This document shows positions 8,355 to 17,154 of a DNA stretch of 64,000 nt, one piece after another. Location: NCBI GenBank assembly GCA_003242085.1, contig QBML01000024.1:19546-83545 (forward strand), read 5' to 3'. The DNA comes from Pseudanabaena frigida. GTDB taxonomy: Bacteria > Cyanobacteriota > Cyanobacteriia > Pseudanabaenales > Pseudanabaenaceae. Numbering within the stretch: position 1 is the first letter of the stretch; every line of letters begins with the position of its first letter. The notes under the pieces are model-generated. The model made no database searches. It worked only from the letters and a program-made list of their open reading frames with translations, and was not told where the DNA came from. The position numbers and the translations under genes were made by a program.

Positions 8355-11300
8355 TTACTCAATTCCATCAAGAGGCGCAAAGCCTTGACGCTGAGTATTT
8401 TCGGTGATTGATCTTGGCTCAAGGAACTGCAATAGATAATCGCGTCCGCCAGCTTTGGAACCAATACCGCTTAGCTTGAAACCGCCGAAGGGATGGCGAT
8501 CGACCAATGCGCCTGTGATGCCGCGATTGATGTAGAGATTGCCCACTTCAAACTCGCGATAGGCGCGTTCGATATGGGAAGGAGTGCGCGAATATAAGCC
8601 GCCCGTAAGCGCGAAGTTTGTACCATTAGCGATCGCTAAAGCCTCATCAAAACTATTCGCCTTGATTACCGCCAATACAGGGCCAAAGATTTCCTCTTGG
8701 GCGATCGCACTTTCAGGATCGACATCTCCAAAAATCGTTGGTGGTACATAGAAGCCATGATTGGGAACTTCTCCTTCAAAGGCAAGTTTCGCAGTTTCTT
8801 TGCCCTTGGCGATGTAGTTGAGAATGTTCTGCTGGGCAGCTCCATCGATTACCGCGCTGAATTTGGTGTCGGGAAGATGGGCTTCACCAACCTTTAGCGA
8901 TCGCGTTGCTTCCACAAGGCGCTCTAGGAAGTTATCGTAAACGGGCGCGAGGATGATCGCTCTAGAACAAGCAGAACATTTCTGACCCGCGAAACCGAAG
9001 GTAGAGTTCATTACGCCAACTACGGCTTGATCGAGGTCAGCGCTCTCATCGACAATGATGCCATTTTTGCCACCCATTTCGGCAATCACGCGCTTCATGT
9101 GTTTCTGCTTGGGACGCAGGATCGAAGCTTCGGTGACGATTTGACAGCCGACTTGCTGGGAACCTGTGAAGGCGATCAGATGTACATCTGGATGCTTGAC
9201 GAGATGGGAACCGACGGTGGAACCTTTAGCAGGAAGATAGGTAAATACGCCTGTAGGTAATCCTGCGGCTTGAAGAACTTCCGCGATTTTTGCACCAATT
9301 ACCGAGGACTGTTCGGCGGGTTTGAGGATCACCGTATTACCTGCGGCGATCGCAGCCACGCTCATACCCAAGGCGATCGCAAAGGGAAAGTTCCAAGGTG
9401 AAATTACAACAACTACACCGCGAGGTTGATAGATATAAGTGTTGTCTTCCCCCGGAATATTGCGCTGTTCACCACTTTCGAGACGCTCCATTTCTTTCGC
9501 ATAATAGCGACAGAAATCAATTGCTTCCGAAACCTCAGCGTCACCTTCGCGAATCGGCTTAGCAACTTCCCAACAAATCCAAGCAGTGAGTTCTTGCCGT
9601 TTTTCTTCCATAACATCAGCGGCTTTGCGGAGAATATCACCACGTTGCTTAGCGCTGAGTTTCTTCCATGCCGCAAAAGCAGTTTTCGCAGATTTAACCG
9701 CTTCTTCGGCTTGCTCGATACTAGCTAGACCGATCTTGCCGACCACTTGCGAGGAATTAGCAGGGTTGACAGATTCGATATAATTTTCGGCTTGGACGGA
9801 TTGACCATTGATGATGGGTAAATAGGTCTTACCAAGTTGATCGCGAACTTGTTGTAATGCAGTTTGGGCGGCTTCGCGCTCTTCATTAATCGCATAGTCG
9901 CGATCGCTAGAATTTACAAAGCCATCGAAAATATTTAGAGCAGGTGCTCCGTTATAGTGTAAATCGCGATCGGTCTTAATAGGAGCCGCAATTAATTTAC
10001 TGATATCGCTACCTTCACCGCTAATTCTCAAAAAGGAACTATTGGCGGTATTCTCCAATAGGCGGCGAATTAGGTAAGACATTCCCGGAATCAAGTCGCC
10101 AAAGGGACAGTAGACGCGCACTCGATAGCCCATATCGGCGATCGCCTTGGCAAACTTGTCACCCATACCATAGAGACATTGAGTTTCAAAGGCACGGCTA
10201 GGAATATTCAGTGTTTGGACAATGGCAACGGCTTTGGCGAGCGATCGGGCGTTATGACTACCGATCGCGGCATAGAGATATTGATGATTTTCGAGCAGAA
10301 TCTGAATCAAGCGCTCGTAATTAGCATCGGTGGATACTTTGTCGGAAAATACGGGAATAGCCCAACCCTGTTGATAGGAACGAATGGTTTCCCGATCCCA
10401 GTAAGCTCCTTTGACTAGACGCACGGTGACAGGCTTACCGCGTTCTTTTGCCCATTCCACAAGTTCATATAAATCCTGTTCGCTATCGCGTAAGTAGCCT
10501 TGTAGGGTAATACCAACATCGGTGCGATCGCGAAATTCTGGTTCTATTAAAACTTGTTTGAGAATTTGCAATGTGAGCGACTTGAACTCATACTGCTCCA
10601 TATCAAAATGAATTCCGCAACCTAGCTCTTTAGCCTTACGCAAGAGGATTCTGGCAGGTTCGCTGACTTTCTCCGTCGTTTTTACTGGATCTAAAGGATC
10701 GAATTGGGAATAAAAAGCGCTAAGTTTCACAGAAACTTGCACGCGCTTAAGTTCTTCTCCATCGGTTTTGTCAATCTGATCGATCAAGCCCCAATTCTTT
10801 GCCTTGTTCGACAAATCCTCCATCATGGCAATGTAGCGATTGAGATATTCACCTGCTTCTACTTCGCTAATGACTGCTTCACCAAGCAAGTCCATCGTAA
10901 AACCAAAGCGATCGCGCCGTAATTTCTCAATCGATTTTGTTGCTTCTGATAAGTTCTCACCGCAGATGTAGCGCTTGGCGAGAGTTCCCACCGCAGTCGA
11001 GAGCGTAGTCGCAGCAGCCGTAGCTGTAATCGAATTTGGATTGTCCGTACTGAAGTTTAACAAAGCCCGTAATGCAGGAACTTCCACCGCATCACTAGCG
11101 AGATATTCTTGCATATGTCGCGCAATTTCGGCTTTGCTCTGTAAGGCTGGTAGACAATCGATCAAACGGAATAACTGTACTCGTAAGCCTTCATTTTCCA
11201 TCGTCCAAGCCATCAGCTTGTCATCAAGGCGTAATTCGTCTTTAATTTGTGATAGTTTTGCCCAAAGCGAACTTTTTTCACTTCCACTTAAAATCTTCTT

Positions 11301-11381
11301 GGCAATCTCTTGTGTCTTTGCTTCGTACTTTGATGTATCTAGGTTTGATACTAGATTTGCTTGCTGCGTTTGGCTTACCAC
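8355..11381 (-). CDS. putA: Bifunctional proline dehydrogenase / glutamate-semialdehyde dehydrogenase
   Basis: This 1008-residue enzyme converts proline to glutamate in two steps. The N-terminal half (about 150-470) is the FAD-dependent proline dehydrogenase barrel, with VRLVKGAYWD and the ending YCPFGDLIPGMSYLIRRLLE. The C-terminal half (about 520-990) is an NAD-linked aldehyde dehydrogenase with SPWNFPFAI, FTGSQQVG, the catalytic Cys C802 in GFAGQKCSACSR, and EEIFGPV. I see no N-terminal ribbon-helix-helix DNA-binding domain, so it is the enzyme-only type and not an autorepressor like the enterobacterial protein. It is divergent from the CHAT-TPR gene across a 283-nt spacer. Confidence 0.95.
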   Translation of the reverse strand: MVSQTQQANLVSNLDTSKYEAKTQEIAKKILSGSEKSSLWAKLSQIKDELRLDDKLMAWTMENEGLRVQLFRLIDCLPALQSKAEIARHMQEYLASDAVEVPALRALLNFSTDNPNSITATAAATTLSTAVGTLAKRYICGENLSEATKSIEKLRRDRFGFTMDLLGEAVISEVEAGEYLNRYIAMMEDLSNKAKNWGLIDQIDKTDGEELKRVQVSVKLSAFYSQFDPLDPVKTTEKVSEPARILLRKAKELGCGIHFDMEQYEFKSLTLQILKQVLIEPEFRDRTDVGITLQGYLRDSEQDLYELVEWAKERGKPVTVRLVKGAYWDRETIRSYQQGWAIPVFSDKVSTDANYERLIQILLENHQYLYAAIGSHNARSLAKAVAIVQTLNIPSRAFETQCLYGMGDKFAKAIADMGYRVRVYCPFGDLIPGMSYLIRRLLENTANSSFLRISGEGSDISKLIAAPIKTDRDLHYNGAPALNIFDGFVNSSDRDYAINEEREAAQTALQQVRDQLGKTYLPIINGQSVQAENYIESVNPANSSQVVGKIGLASIEQAEEAVKSAKTAFAAWKKLSAKQRGDILRKAADVMEEKRQELTAWICWEVAKPIREGDAEVSEAIDFCRYYAKEMERLESGEQRNIPGEDNTYIYQPRGVVVVISPWNFPFAIALGMSVAAIAAGNTVILKPAEQSSVIGAKIAEVLQAAGLPTGVFTYLPAKGSTVGSHLVKHPDVHLIAFTGSQQVGCQIVTEASILRPKQKHMKRVIAEMGGKNGIIVDESADLDQAVVGVMNSTFGFAGQKCSACSRAIILAPVYDNFLERLVEATRSLKVGEAHLPDTKFSAVIDGAAQQNILNYIAKGKETAKLAFEGEVPNHGFYVPPTIFGDVDPESAIAQEEIFGPVLAVIKANSFDEALAIANGTNFALTGGLYSRTPSHIERAYREFEVGNLYINRGITGALVDRHPFGGFKLSGIGSKAGGRDYLLQFLEPRSITENTQRQGFAPLDGIE

Positions 11382-11664
11382 GACTTTAACTCATAATCCC
11401 TTCAACCATTTAGTATAGCTAGTAACCATCCTTTACTTATTTGCAGCTTTGTTAGTTGGATTTAGAAATCTATGTGCAACGATTGCTGATAGCTATAGGT
11501 TGTCAGCGATCGCCCTAGTTTAAAATTTCATGCTAATTGTAGACAAGTCATGACAAAAAAGAGGTGCGTAATGGCGATCGCGGATTTGCTTATGGAAACT
11601 ACGTAGCCTTGTAATTAATCAAAAAATTAATGATAATTGGCTTAGTCAGATAATATTTACCTTT

Positions 11665-13800
11665 ATGACCGATCCTTTAGCCGAAAAACTTGGTATTAAC
11701 GTGCAAGGCGGAACGGTAAACGTTCAAAACCTCAATATTGGTATTGCCGCAAGACTTGAGCAGTCAGGAGATCGCGTCAGGATTTTGGTAGTCGCGGCAA
11801 ATCCTTTGGGATCGTCTCCTCTGAAGTTAGACCATGAGGTAAAAACCATCCAAGAGGCGTTAAGGCGATCGCGCAAACGCGATAATTTTGTGGTGGAATA
11901 TCGGCTGGCAGCTACTCCTTCAGAATTGCGCCGTGCTTTGTTGGATTTGGAGCCTCATGTTTTACATTTTAGCGGTCACGGTGCTGGGGATCGGGGGTTA
12001 CTGTTTGTAAGTGATGAGTCAATGGGTTCGCTGTATCGTTCCGATGATGGGGCAGTGCGATCACGGTCTAGCAGCGATACGGATGAAATTAAATTTGTAC
12101 CCGCACAACCGCTAGCGAATTTGTTGCAACTTTGCGCTGAACATCTGGAATGTGTGGTTTTGAATGCTTGTTATTCAGATGTACAGGGTAATGCGATATC
12201 GGCAAATATTCCGTTTACGATTGGGATGCGCGATCTGGTAGAGGATAATGTGGCGATAAAGTTTTCGCAGGGGTTTTATGATGCGATCGGTTCGGGTAAA
12301 AGTTACGAAAGCGCATTTAAATGGGGTAAGGTAGCGATCGAGTTTGACTTAGCCAATGAGGAATCATCAAACATTCTTGTTTTAAGAAGGAAAGGAGAAA
12401 CAGTTTCTCAATCTAATTCTAATTCTAATGTAGAACCGCAAAAGAAAGAAATAAATGAGAAGAGCTTATTAAGAACAGAACAACAAAAACAAGCAGAGGT
12501 AAAGCAACAGCAGAAGTTGGGAACAAATCGCCAAAGAAAACAACCAAAAGTGATAAGGCAAAGCTTGCTACAGCTATATTTAAATAGTAAATTTGTTAAA
12601 CACACTATAGGCAATCAAAATTCTCATAAGATCCTATTAATAACTGCATTTTCACTAGTCATGTCAGTCGCTATTGGTGCATATTTCGGACAAAATACTA
12701 GAACTTCTACGCTGCCATCTAGCAACTCTCCATCACCTACTATTAGTAGTTCTCCATTTGCCTCAGTCTCGCCGAAATCAAGCATCTCAGCATCACCTAC
12801 AAGTGTTAGCAAAACTGCTAAAGATTTTTTTAATGAAGGTCAAGCCAAATTCATTCAAGGGGATAATCAAGGGGCACTATCTGCTTATAACGAAGCAATT
12901 CGTATCAATTCAACCTATGTTAGAGCTTATGCAAGAAGAGGGGTTTTGTTGAAATCCCTAAATCAAGACGAGAAGGCAAAATATGATTTTCAAAAAGCTA
13001 TTTCTTTAGCTCCTAAAACTTCAGATGATTACGTAGGTAGAGGAACAGCTAAGAACGCATTAGGAGATCAACAGGGTTCGCTCACTGATTATAACGAAGC
13101 AATCCGTATCAAAGCTGACTTTGCTGATGCCTATGTTAATCGAGGAGTATCGAAGCTCGCGTTAGGAGATAAGAAGGGAGCAATAGATGACTTCACTGAG
13201 GCAATTCGTCTCAAACCTGAATTTTTTTTAGCAACAACGTACCAAAATCGCGGGAATGTGAAGTCTGAACTAGGAGACAAACAAGGAGCGATCACCGACT
13301 ACAACGAAGCCATCCGCCTTAATCCTAAAGATGCTTTTGCTTACAACAATCGTGGGAGCGCGAAAGATGATTTAGGAGACAAACAAGGAGCGATCACCGA
13401 CTACAACGAAGCCATCCGCCTTAATCCTAAAGATGCTTTTGCTTACAACAATCGCGGGGTTGCGAAGAAAGATTTAGGAGACAAACAAGGAGCGATCACC
13501 GACTACAACGAAGCTATCCGCCTCAATCCTGAGTATGCGATTGCTTACAACAATCGCGGGGTTGCGAAGAAAGATTTAGGAGACAAACAAGGAGCGATCG
13601 CCGACTACAACGAAGCCATTCGCCTCAATCCTGAGTATGCGATTGCTTACAACAATCGCGGGTTAATCAAAAAAGAAAGAGGTGAAAACCAAGAAGCATT
13701 GGCAGATTTTCGGAAAGCATCGGAACTCTTTCAACAGCAAGGCAATACAGAATGGTATAACAAATCTCTCGATAGGATTAAAGAACTAGGAGGAGGATGA
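11665..13800 (+). CDS. CHAT-domain caspase-like protease with TPR repeats
   Basis: The 711-residue protein starts with a CHAT domain (about 35-245), a caspase-fold peptidase with the expected dyad: H105 in LHFSGHGA and C169 in VVLNACYS. A charged linker and one hydrophobic segment (about 322-342, ILLITAFSLVMSVAIGAYF) suggest a single membrane anchor. A Ser/Pro/Thr-rich stretch then leads to about eight TPR units, where partners are likely bound. CHAT-TPR proteins in bacteria act as regulated proteases in stress or antiviral responses; the trigger here is unknown. Four of the TPR units are nearly identical 102-nt repeats. Toxin-antitoxin genes follow on the same strand. Confidence 0.85.
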   Translation: MTDPLAEKLGINVQGGTVNVQNLNIGIAARLEQSGDRVRILVVAANPLGSSPLKLDHEVKTIQEALRRSRKRDNFVVEYRLAATPSELRRALLDLEPHVLHFSGHGAGDRGLLFVSDESMGSLYRSDDGAVRSRSSSDTDEIKFVPAQPLANLLQLCAEHLECVVLNACYSDVQGNAISANIPFTIGMRDLVEDNVAIKFSQGFYDAIGSGKSYESAFKWGKVAIEFDLANEESSNILVLRRKGETVSQSNSNSNVEPQKKEINEKSLLRTEQQKQAEVKQQQKLGTNRQRKQPKVIRQSLLQLYLNSKFVKHTIGNQNSHKILLITAFSLVMSVAIGAYFGQNTRTSTLPSSNSPSPTISSSPFASVSPKSSISASPTSVSKTAKDFFNEGQAKFIQGDNQGALSAYNEAIRINSTYVRAYARRGVLLKSLNQDEKAKYDFQKAISLAPKTSDDYVGRGTAKNALGDQQGSLTDYNEAIRIKADFADAYVNRGVSKLALGDKKGAIDDFTEAIRLKPEFFLATTYQNRGNVKSELGDKQGAITDYNEAIRLNPKDAFAYNNRGSAKDDLGDKQGAITDYNEAIRLNPKDAFAYNNRGVAKKDLGDKQGAITDYNEAIRLNPEYAIAYNNRGVAKKDLGDKQGAIADYNEAIRLNPEYAIAYNNRGLIKKERGENQEALADFRKASELFQQQGNTEWYNKSLDRIKELGGG
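13270..13677 (+). repeat. Four tandem 102-nt TPR-coding repeats
   Basis: Units begin at 13270, 13372, 13474 and 13576, each opening (T/C)TAGGAGACAAACAAGG. They encode 34-residue TPRs of the form GDKQGAITDYNEAIRLNP. Units differ at only a few bases, far less than the other TPR units in the same gene, so copy number probably expanded recently by in-frame recombination. Confidence 0.9.
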
Positions 13801-13856
13801 CTGAGGTGATGGAATACAATGTTAAGACCTAAGCAATGAGGTAATAGAGATAAATT

Positions 13857-14114
13857 ATGAGTCCTTTGTTAACTCAAGTTTTAGCCGACGCAACGCAACT
13901 CAACCCCCAAGAGCAACTGCAACTAATTTCGCATTTGATAAATATTTGGCAGCAACCACCACACCTCAATGAAATACCTAATCAAATATCTACCGATAAA
14001 ACCACTACAAGCCCAACCTTAAGCCGTAAACATCTTTTTGGCTGTATGAAAGGCAAAATAAAAATGGCTCCAGATTTCGATGCTCCCCTTGCTGATTTTG
14101 CTGAGTATATGTGA
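13857..14114 (+). CDS. Antitoxin of a VapBC-type module (DUF2281-like)
   Basis: This small protein (85 residues) has an N-terminal helical dimerisation segment (LLTQVLADATQLNPQEQLQLISHLI) and a C-terminal toxin-binding tail of the DUF2281 kind (LFGCMKGKIKMAPDFDAPLAD, ending FAEYM). The tail is what such antitoxins insert into the PIN toxin active site. Its stop overlaps the downstream toxin start by 4 nt (ATGTGATG arrangement at 14111-14114), so the pair is translationally coupled and presumably autorepressed. Confidence 0.8.
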   Translation: MSPLLTQVLADATQLNPQEQLQLISHLINIWQQPPHLNEIPNQISTDKTTTSPTLSRKHLFGCMKGKIKMAPDFDAPLADFAEYM

Positions 14115-14506
14115 TGAAATTATTGCTGGATACTCATATTTTAATCTGGTTGTTAGAGGGCAATCAAAACCTTAGCCCAAAAGACAGACAGGTAATAGAA
14201 GATGAAACAAATAACCTGTATCTTAGCATAGTGAGCTTATGGGAAATTGCGATCAAAACCAGCCTTGGTAAACTCCAATTAGAGCTTCCACTAGAAAAAA
14301 TTATCTGTGATTTTGTGTTGCCTAGTGGAATCAAGATTTTACCAATTGATATTGCACATTTACTAACACTACAAAACCTACCATTTCACCATCGAGATCC
14401 ATTTGATCGTCTATTAATTGCTCAAGCAAAATCAGAAACTTTAACCTTAGTTTCAGAAGATCATGTCTTTCGTCAATATCAGGTAAGTGTATTTGGGCGG
14501 AAGTAA
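14111..14506 (+). CDS. PIN-domain ribonuclease toxin (VapC-like)
   Basis: The 131-residue PIN protein has the conserved acidic set for metal-dependent RNA cleavage: D in MMKLLLDTHILIW, E in SLWEIAIKTSLGKL, D in HHRDPFDRLLIAQA, and D in LVSEDHVFRQY. The pattern 'LDTHILIWLLEGN...LSPKDR' belongs to the PIN subgroup paired with DUF2281 antitoxins. It overlaps its antitoxin by 4 nt and appears complete. Confidence 0.88.
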   Translation: MMKLLLDTHILIWLLEGNQNLSPKDRQVIEDETNNLYLSIVSLWEIAIKTSLGKLQLELPLEKIICDFVLPSGIKILPIDIAHLLTLQNLPFHHRDPFDRLLIAQAKSETLTLVSEDHVFRQYQVSVFGRK

Positions 14507-14585
14507 AACAAATGACTTCACAATTTACAGAAAAAATAGCAAGGCAACGACCCCTATTATAATTCCCATTTTAGGCAGCTAAACT

Positions 14586-14804
14586 ATGCAAATTACCATT
14601 GAAATCCCCGATGAACTTAGCAATATTATCCAAAACAAAGGGAAATCCCTTAATATTGCGATTATTGAAGCGCTATGGCTATATACCCAGCATGACACAC
14701 CAATCAACACCATCCCAAATCCCAAACAGCCAGAAATCGACTGGTCAGCAAAATGGGAACAATGGTTTGCAGAATGTGAAACTATTTCAAATAGAAGACT
14801 ATGA
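14586..14804 (+). CDS. VapB-like antitoxin, probably with an altered end
   Basis: The 72-residue frame opens MQITIEIPDELSNIIQ, a typical small antitoxin start, and continues through a Trp-rich tail (DWSAKWEQWFAECETI). The last few residues (SNRRL) run into sequence that in another frame encodes the second half of a PIN toxin. The original antitoxin end has therefore probably been lost together with the first half of its toxin. It may be non-functional. Confidence 0.55.
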   Translation: MQITIEIPDELSNIIQNKGKSLNIAIIEALWLYTQHDTPINTIPNPKQPEIDWSAKWEQWFAECETISNRRL

Positions 14805-14988
14805 AAGATTATTTGCTTTGATGTCACAATATCGTGATCGCCCGATGGATCTTGCCGACGCAACCTTAGTCATCGCCGCCGAAAAGACAGGTATAAAGCA
14901 GATTTTAACTTTAGATTCAGATTTTCTGTTTTATCGAAGTAGCGATCGCCACTCATTTGATGTAATTTTTCTTGATGATAAACGCTAG
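14790..14988 (+). pseudogene. PIN toxin remnant (C-terminal half only)
   Basis: In frame 1 the sequence reads FQIEDYERLFALMSQYRDRP then MDLADATLVIAAEKTG, IKQILTLDSDFLFYR and DVIFLDDKR to a TAG. This is a clear second half of a PIN domain, with the DLADA and LDSDF acidic motifs. The N-terminal half with the first catalytic Asp is missing. No start codon with a ribosome-binding site is placed to express it alone, and the frame upstream (from 14599) is just the antitoxin gene in a shifted frame. Confidence 0.75.
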
Positions 14989-15027
14989 AAGCAAAGTAAT
15001 ACAGAAGAAAATTTAGGAGATTAATCC

Positions 15028-15300
15028 ATGAATATAACACAACAAGAACTATTCCAAGCCTTCGAGTCTTTACCCATCGAAGCCCAACGCCAAGCCCTAA
15101 ACTTCATCGCCTTCTTACAACAAACTTATGCCCCAGTTACGGCTGCTCCCAATATAGCGGTCAAAAGCTCAGATATCAACGCACAGCATCAAAAACTAAC
15201 CCTTAATGACCTAATATCCACTATTCCCAATAACTTTACATATCCTGATGATGTAGTGGAATTTGCTGAAAGTGAACCACTAGGGCGCGAACTTCTATGA
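15028..15300 (+). CDS. Antitoxin of a MazF-type module
   Basis: This 90-residue protein has an N-terminal helical region (ELFQAFESLPIEAQRQALNFIAFL) like DUF2281-type antitoxins, and an acidic tail (PDDVVEFAESEPLGRELL) suited to neutralising a toxin. A purine-rich ribosome-binding site (TTAGGAG) lies about 9 nt before the ATG. The stop overlaps the toxin ATG by 4 nt. Pairing a DUF2281-like antitoxin with a PemK-like toxin shows the mix-and-match common in cyanobacteria. Confidence 0.75.
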   Translation: MNITQQELFQAFESLPIEAQRQALNFIAFLQQTYAPVTAAPNIAVKSSDINAQHQKLTLNDLISTIPNNFTYPDDVVEFAESEPLGRELL

Positions 15301-15635
15301 ATATCCAAAGAGGTGAAATTATCAGAATTAATCTTAACCCAACCCAAGGAAGGGAACAGGCAGGAAATGCCCGTCCATGTTTGGTGATCAGCCACACACA
15401 ATACAACCAAAAACGTCAGGGAATAGTCATCGTGCATCCCATTACCAGCACGATTAAACCTGAAATCAAAATGATGATTCCTATTCCCGAAGGTTTTAAA
15501 GTACAGGGTTCAGTCATAGCAGAGCAAATAAGAACTCTCGATCTAAACCAGCGCTGGTGGAAAACAACAGGAGAAATTTTACCTGAAGATTTTGTTAATT
15601 TAGTTGTCCAAACTTTTAGCGTTATCATCAGCTAA
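15297..15635 (+). CDS. MazF/PemK-family endoribonuclease toxin
   Basis: This protein (112 residues) has family motifs QRGEIIRINLNPTQGREQAG, RPCLVIS, VIVHPITS, and GSVIAEQIRTLDLNQRW. MazF/PemK proteins cleave mRNA at short sequences and arrest growth when their antitoxin is degraded. The catalytic Arg (ARPCLVIS) and the Thr/Ser of PITS are present, so it looks intact. It is translationally coupled to the antitoxin at 15028. Confidence 0.88.
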   Translation: MNIQRGEIIRINLNPTQGREQAGNARPCLVISHTQYNQKRQGIVIVHPITSTIKPEIKMMIPIPEGFKVQGSVIAEQIRTLDLNQRWWKTTGEILPEDFVNLVVQTFSVIIS

Positions 15636-15679
15636 ATATTTCTGTCAACAGTAAGGAAATAAATAACGGAGTAAAGCCA

Positions 15680-15940
15680 ATGACTGCTAGAGAACAACTT
15701 CTACGAGAAATTCAACATAGTCCAGAACCACTGATTAAAGAGGTTTTAGACTTTTTACTGTTTGCAAGAAGTAGGAACTATTCCTCTGTAGAACCTGAAG
15801 CCGTCGATCATCAAACAATCCAACAACCAATCTGGGAATTTGCTCAAGAATTAATGCAAGATGCCCCACCCGAAGAACTTGCCAAACTAACAGCCGATAG
15901 CGCTAGAAATCACGATCATTACCTCTACGGCGCGCTATAG
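15680..15940 (+). CDS. Orphan DUF2281-like antitoxin
   Basis: The 86-residue protein shows an N-terminal helix (REQLLREIQHSPEPLIKEVLDFLLFARSR, written here in two parts: REQLLREIQHSPEP and LIKEVLDFLLFARS) and a C-terminal DELMQD-like segment (WEFAQELMQDAPPEEL). Such proteins normally neutralise a PIN or other RNase toxin. No toxin follows: the next gene, 60 nt on, is a metabolic dehydrogenase. It may be a solitary survivor or act on toxins elsewhere. Confidence 0.6.
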   Translation: MTAREQLLREIQHSPEPLIKEVLDFLLFARSRNYSSVEPEAVDHQTIQQPIWEFAQELMQDAPPEELAKLTADSARNHDHYLYGAL

Positions 15941-16002
15941 GATTGGCGGATTTAGAAATGAAGAGATAGAATAGAGCTTATGTTTACCATGTCTTAACAA
16001 TA

Positions 16003-17109
16003 ATGTCAGACAAACTTATGGTGGAAGCATTACCAATTTTGGCGATCGCACCAGCCCAACTTTTACGGGGAAACGGAATTTTAGCGCTACTCCCACAATA
16101 TTTATCACGCTATGGGCATAAAGCTCTCATCATTGCGGGGAAAACGGCAAACCAAGTCACAGCAGGCTATCTGAGTAATACCGATCTAGAAATCATCCAT
16201 GCCGAGGCGATCGCAGATTGTAGCGATAAAAATTTGGCGATGCTGCGTCATCTGGTGCAACAGGAAAATCCCCATGTAATCGTTGGCATCGGTGGTGGCA
16301 AAGTTTTAGATACGGCTAAACTGATCGCCCATCAGTCAAATTTACCGATTGTGACAGTTCCCACCACGGGCGCAACCTGTGCCGCATGGACAGCCTTGAG
16401 CAATGTCTATGATGAAGATGGCGCATTTAGTTATGATGTGACCCTCGATCGCTGCCCAAATATGACGATCGTCGATTATGACGTAATTGCTACTGCTCCC
16501 AAACGTACACTCGTTTCAGGCATTGGGGATGCGATCGCAAAATGGTACGAGTCCTCAGTCAGTAGTGGCAGCAGTGAAAAAACGATGGTAATCGCAGCAG
16601 TGCAAGAAGCGAGAATCCTGCGCGATATCCTATTTCAAAAATCTGCCGAGGCGATCGCCAATCCTAACAGTTCGGCATGGTGCGAAGTGGTTGATGCTTC
16701 CGTCTGTCTCGCAGGGGCGATCGGCGGTATCGGTGGCGCAAGTTGTCGGACTGTTGCCGCTCATGCTGTCCACAATGCGCTTACACATTTACATCAAACG
16801 CACGGCACACTTCACGGCGAGAAAGTTGCCTATGGCATCCTTGTCCAGCTTCGATTAGAAGAATTTCAAGGCAATCAATTAGCTGCCTCATCTCGCCATC
16901 AATTACTTAAGTTTTATCAAGAGATTGGTTTGCCTAGGTCTCTAGCCGATCTCGGCTTAAGCCAAGTTACTCTCGCCGAATTAGAGCAGATTGCTGAAAT
17001 TGCCTGTCAACCAAATTCCGATATTCATCGTTTGCCCTTTAGCGTATCGCCTAGTCAAGTTCTCGCGGCGATGGTATCAACAACTAGTCCGATTGCCGCA
17101 ACGGTCTAA
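16003..17109 (+). CDS. Iron-containing alcohol dehydrogenase family protein (GldA-like)
   Basis: The protein (368 residues) belongs to the group III metal-dependent dehydrogenases, near glycerol dehydrogenase. It has the NAD-binding GIGGGKVLDTAKLIA and TVPTTGATCAAW. Probable metal ligands are Asp in SGIGDAIAKWYE and His in AHAVHNALTH and THGTLHGEKVAYG. It should oxidise a small alcohol or polyol, or run the reverse reduction; the substrate is not clear from sequence. The gene ends at a strong shared terminator with sufE. Confidence 0.85.
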   Translation: MSDKLMVEALPILAIAPAQLLRGNGILALLPQYLSRYGHKALIIAGKTANQVTAGYLSNTDLEIIHAEAIADCSDKNLAMLRHLVQQENPHVIVGIGGGKVLDTAKLIAHQSNLPIVTVPTTGATCAAWTALSNVYDEDGAFSYDVTLDRCPNMTIVDYDVIATAPKRTLVSGIGDAIAKWYESSVSSGSSEKTMVIAAVQEARILRDILFQKSAEAIANPNSSAWCEVVDASVCLAGAIGGIGGASCRTVAAHAVHNALTHLHQTHGTLHGEKVAYGILVQLRLEEFQGNQLAASSRHQLLKFYQEIGLPRSLADLGLSQVTLAELEQIAEIACQPNSDIHRLPFSVSPSQVLAAMVSTTSPIAATV

Positions 17110-17110
17110 C

Positions 17111-17140
17111 AAAAAAGCCTCGCATCGCGAGGCTTTTTTG
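17111..17140. terminator. Bidirectional intrinsic terminator
   Basis: The stem GCCTCGC/GCGAGGC has an ATC loop (17117-17133), preceded by A6 and followed by T7. It serves the dehydrogenase on the plus strand and sufE on the minus strand, which converge here. Confidence 0.9.
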
Positions 17141-17154
17141 TTTTTGAAAGATTG

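Noticed and set aside
13270..13677. Regular ~100-nt repeats that could suggest a CRISPR-like or satellite array
   Set aside because: They are in frame, encode 34-residue TPR units and continue the TPR domain, so they are coding repeats.
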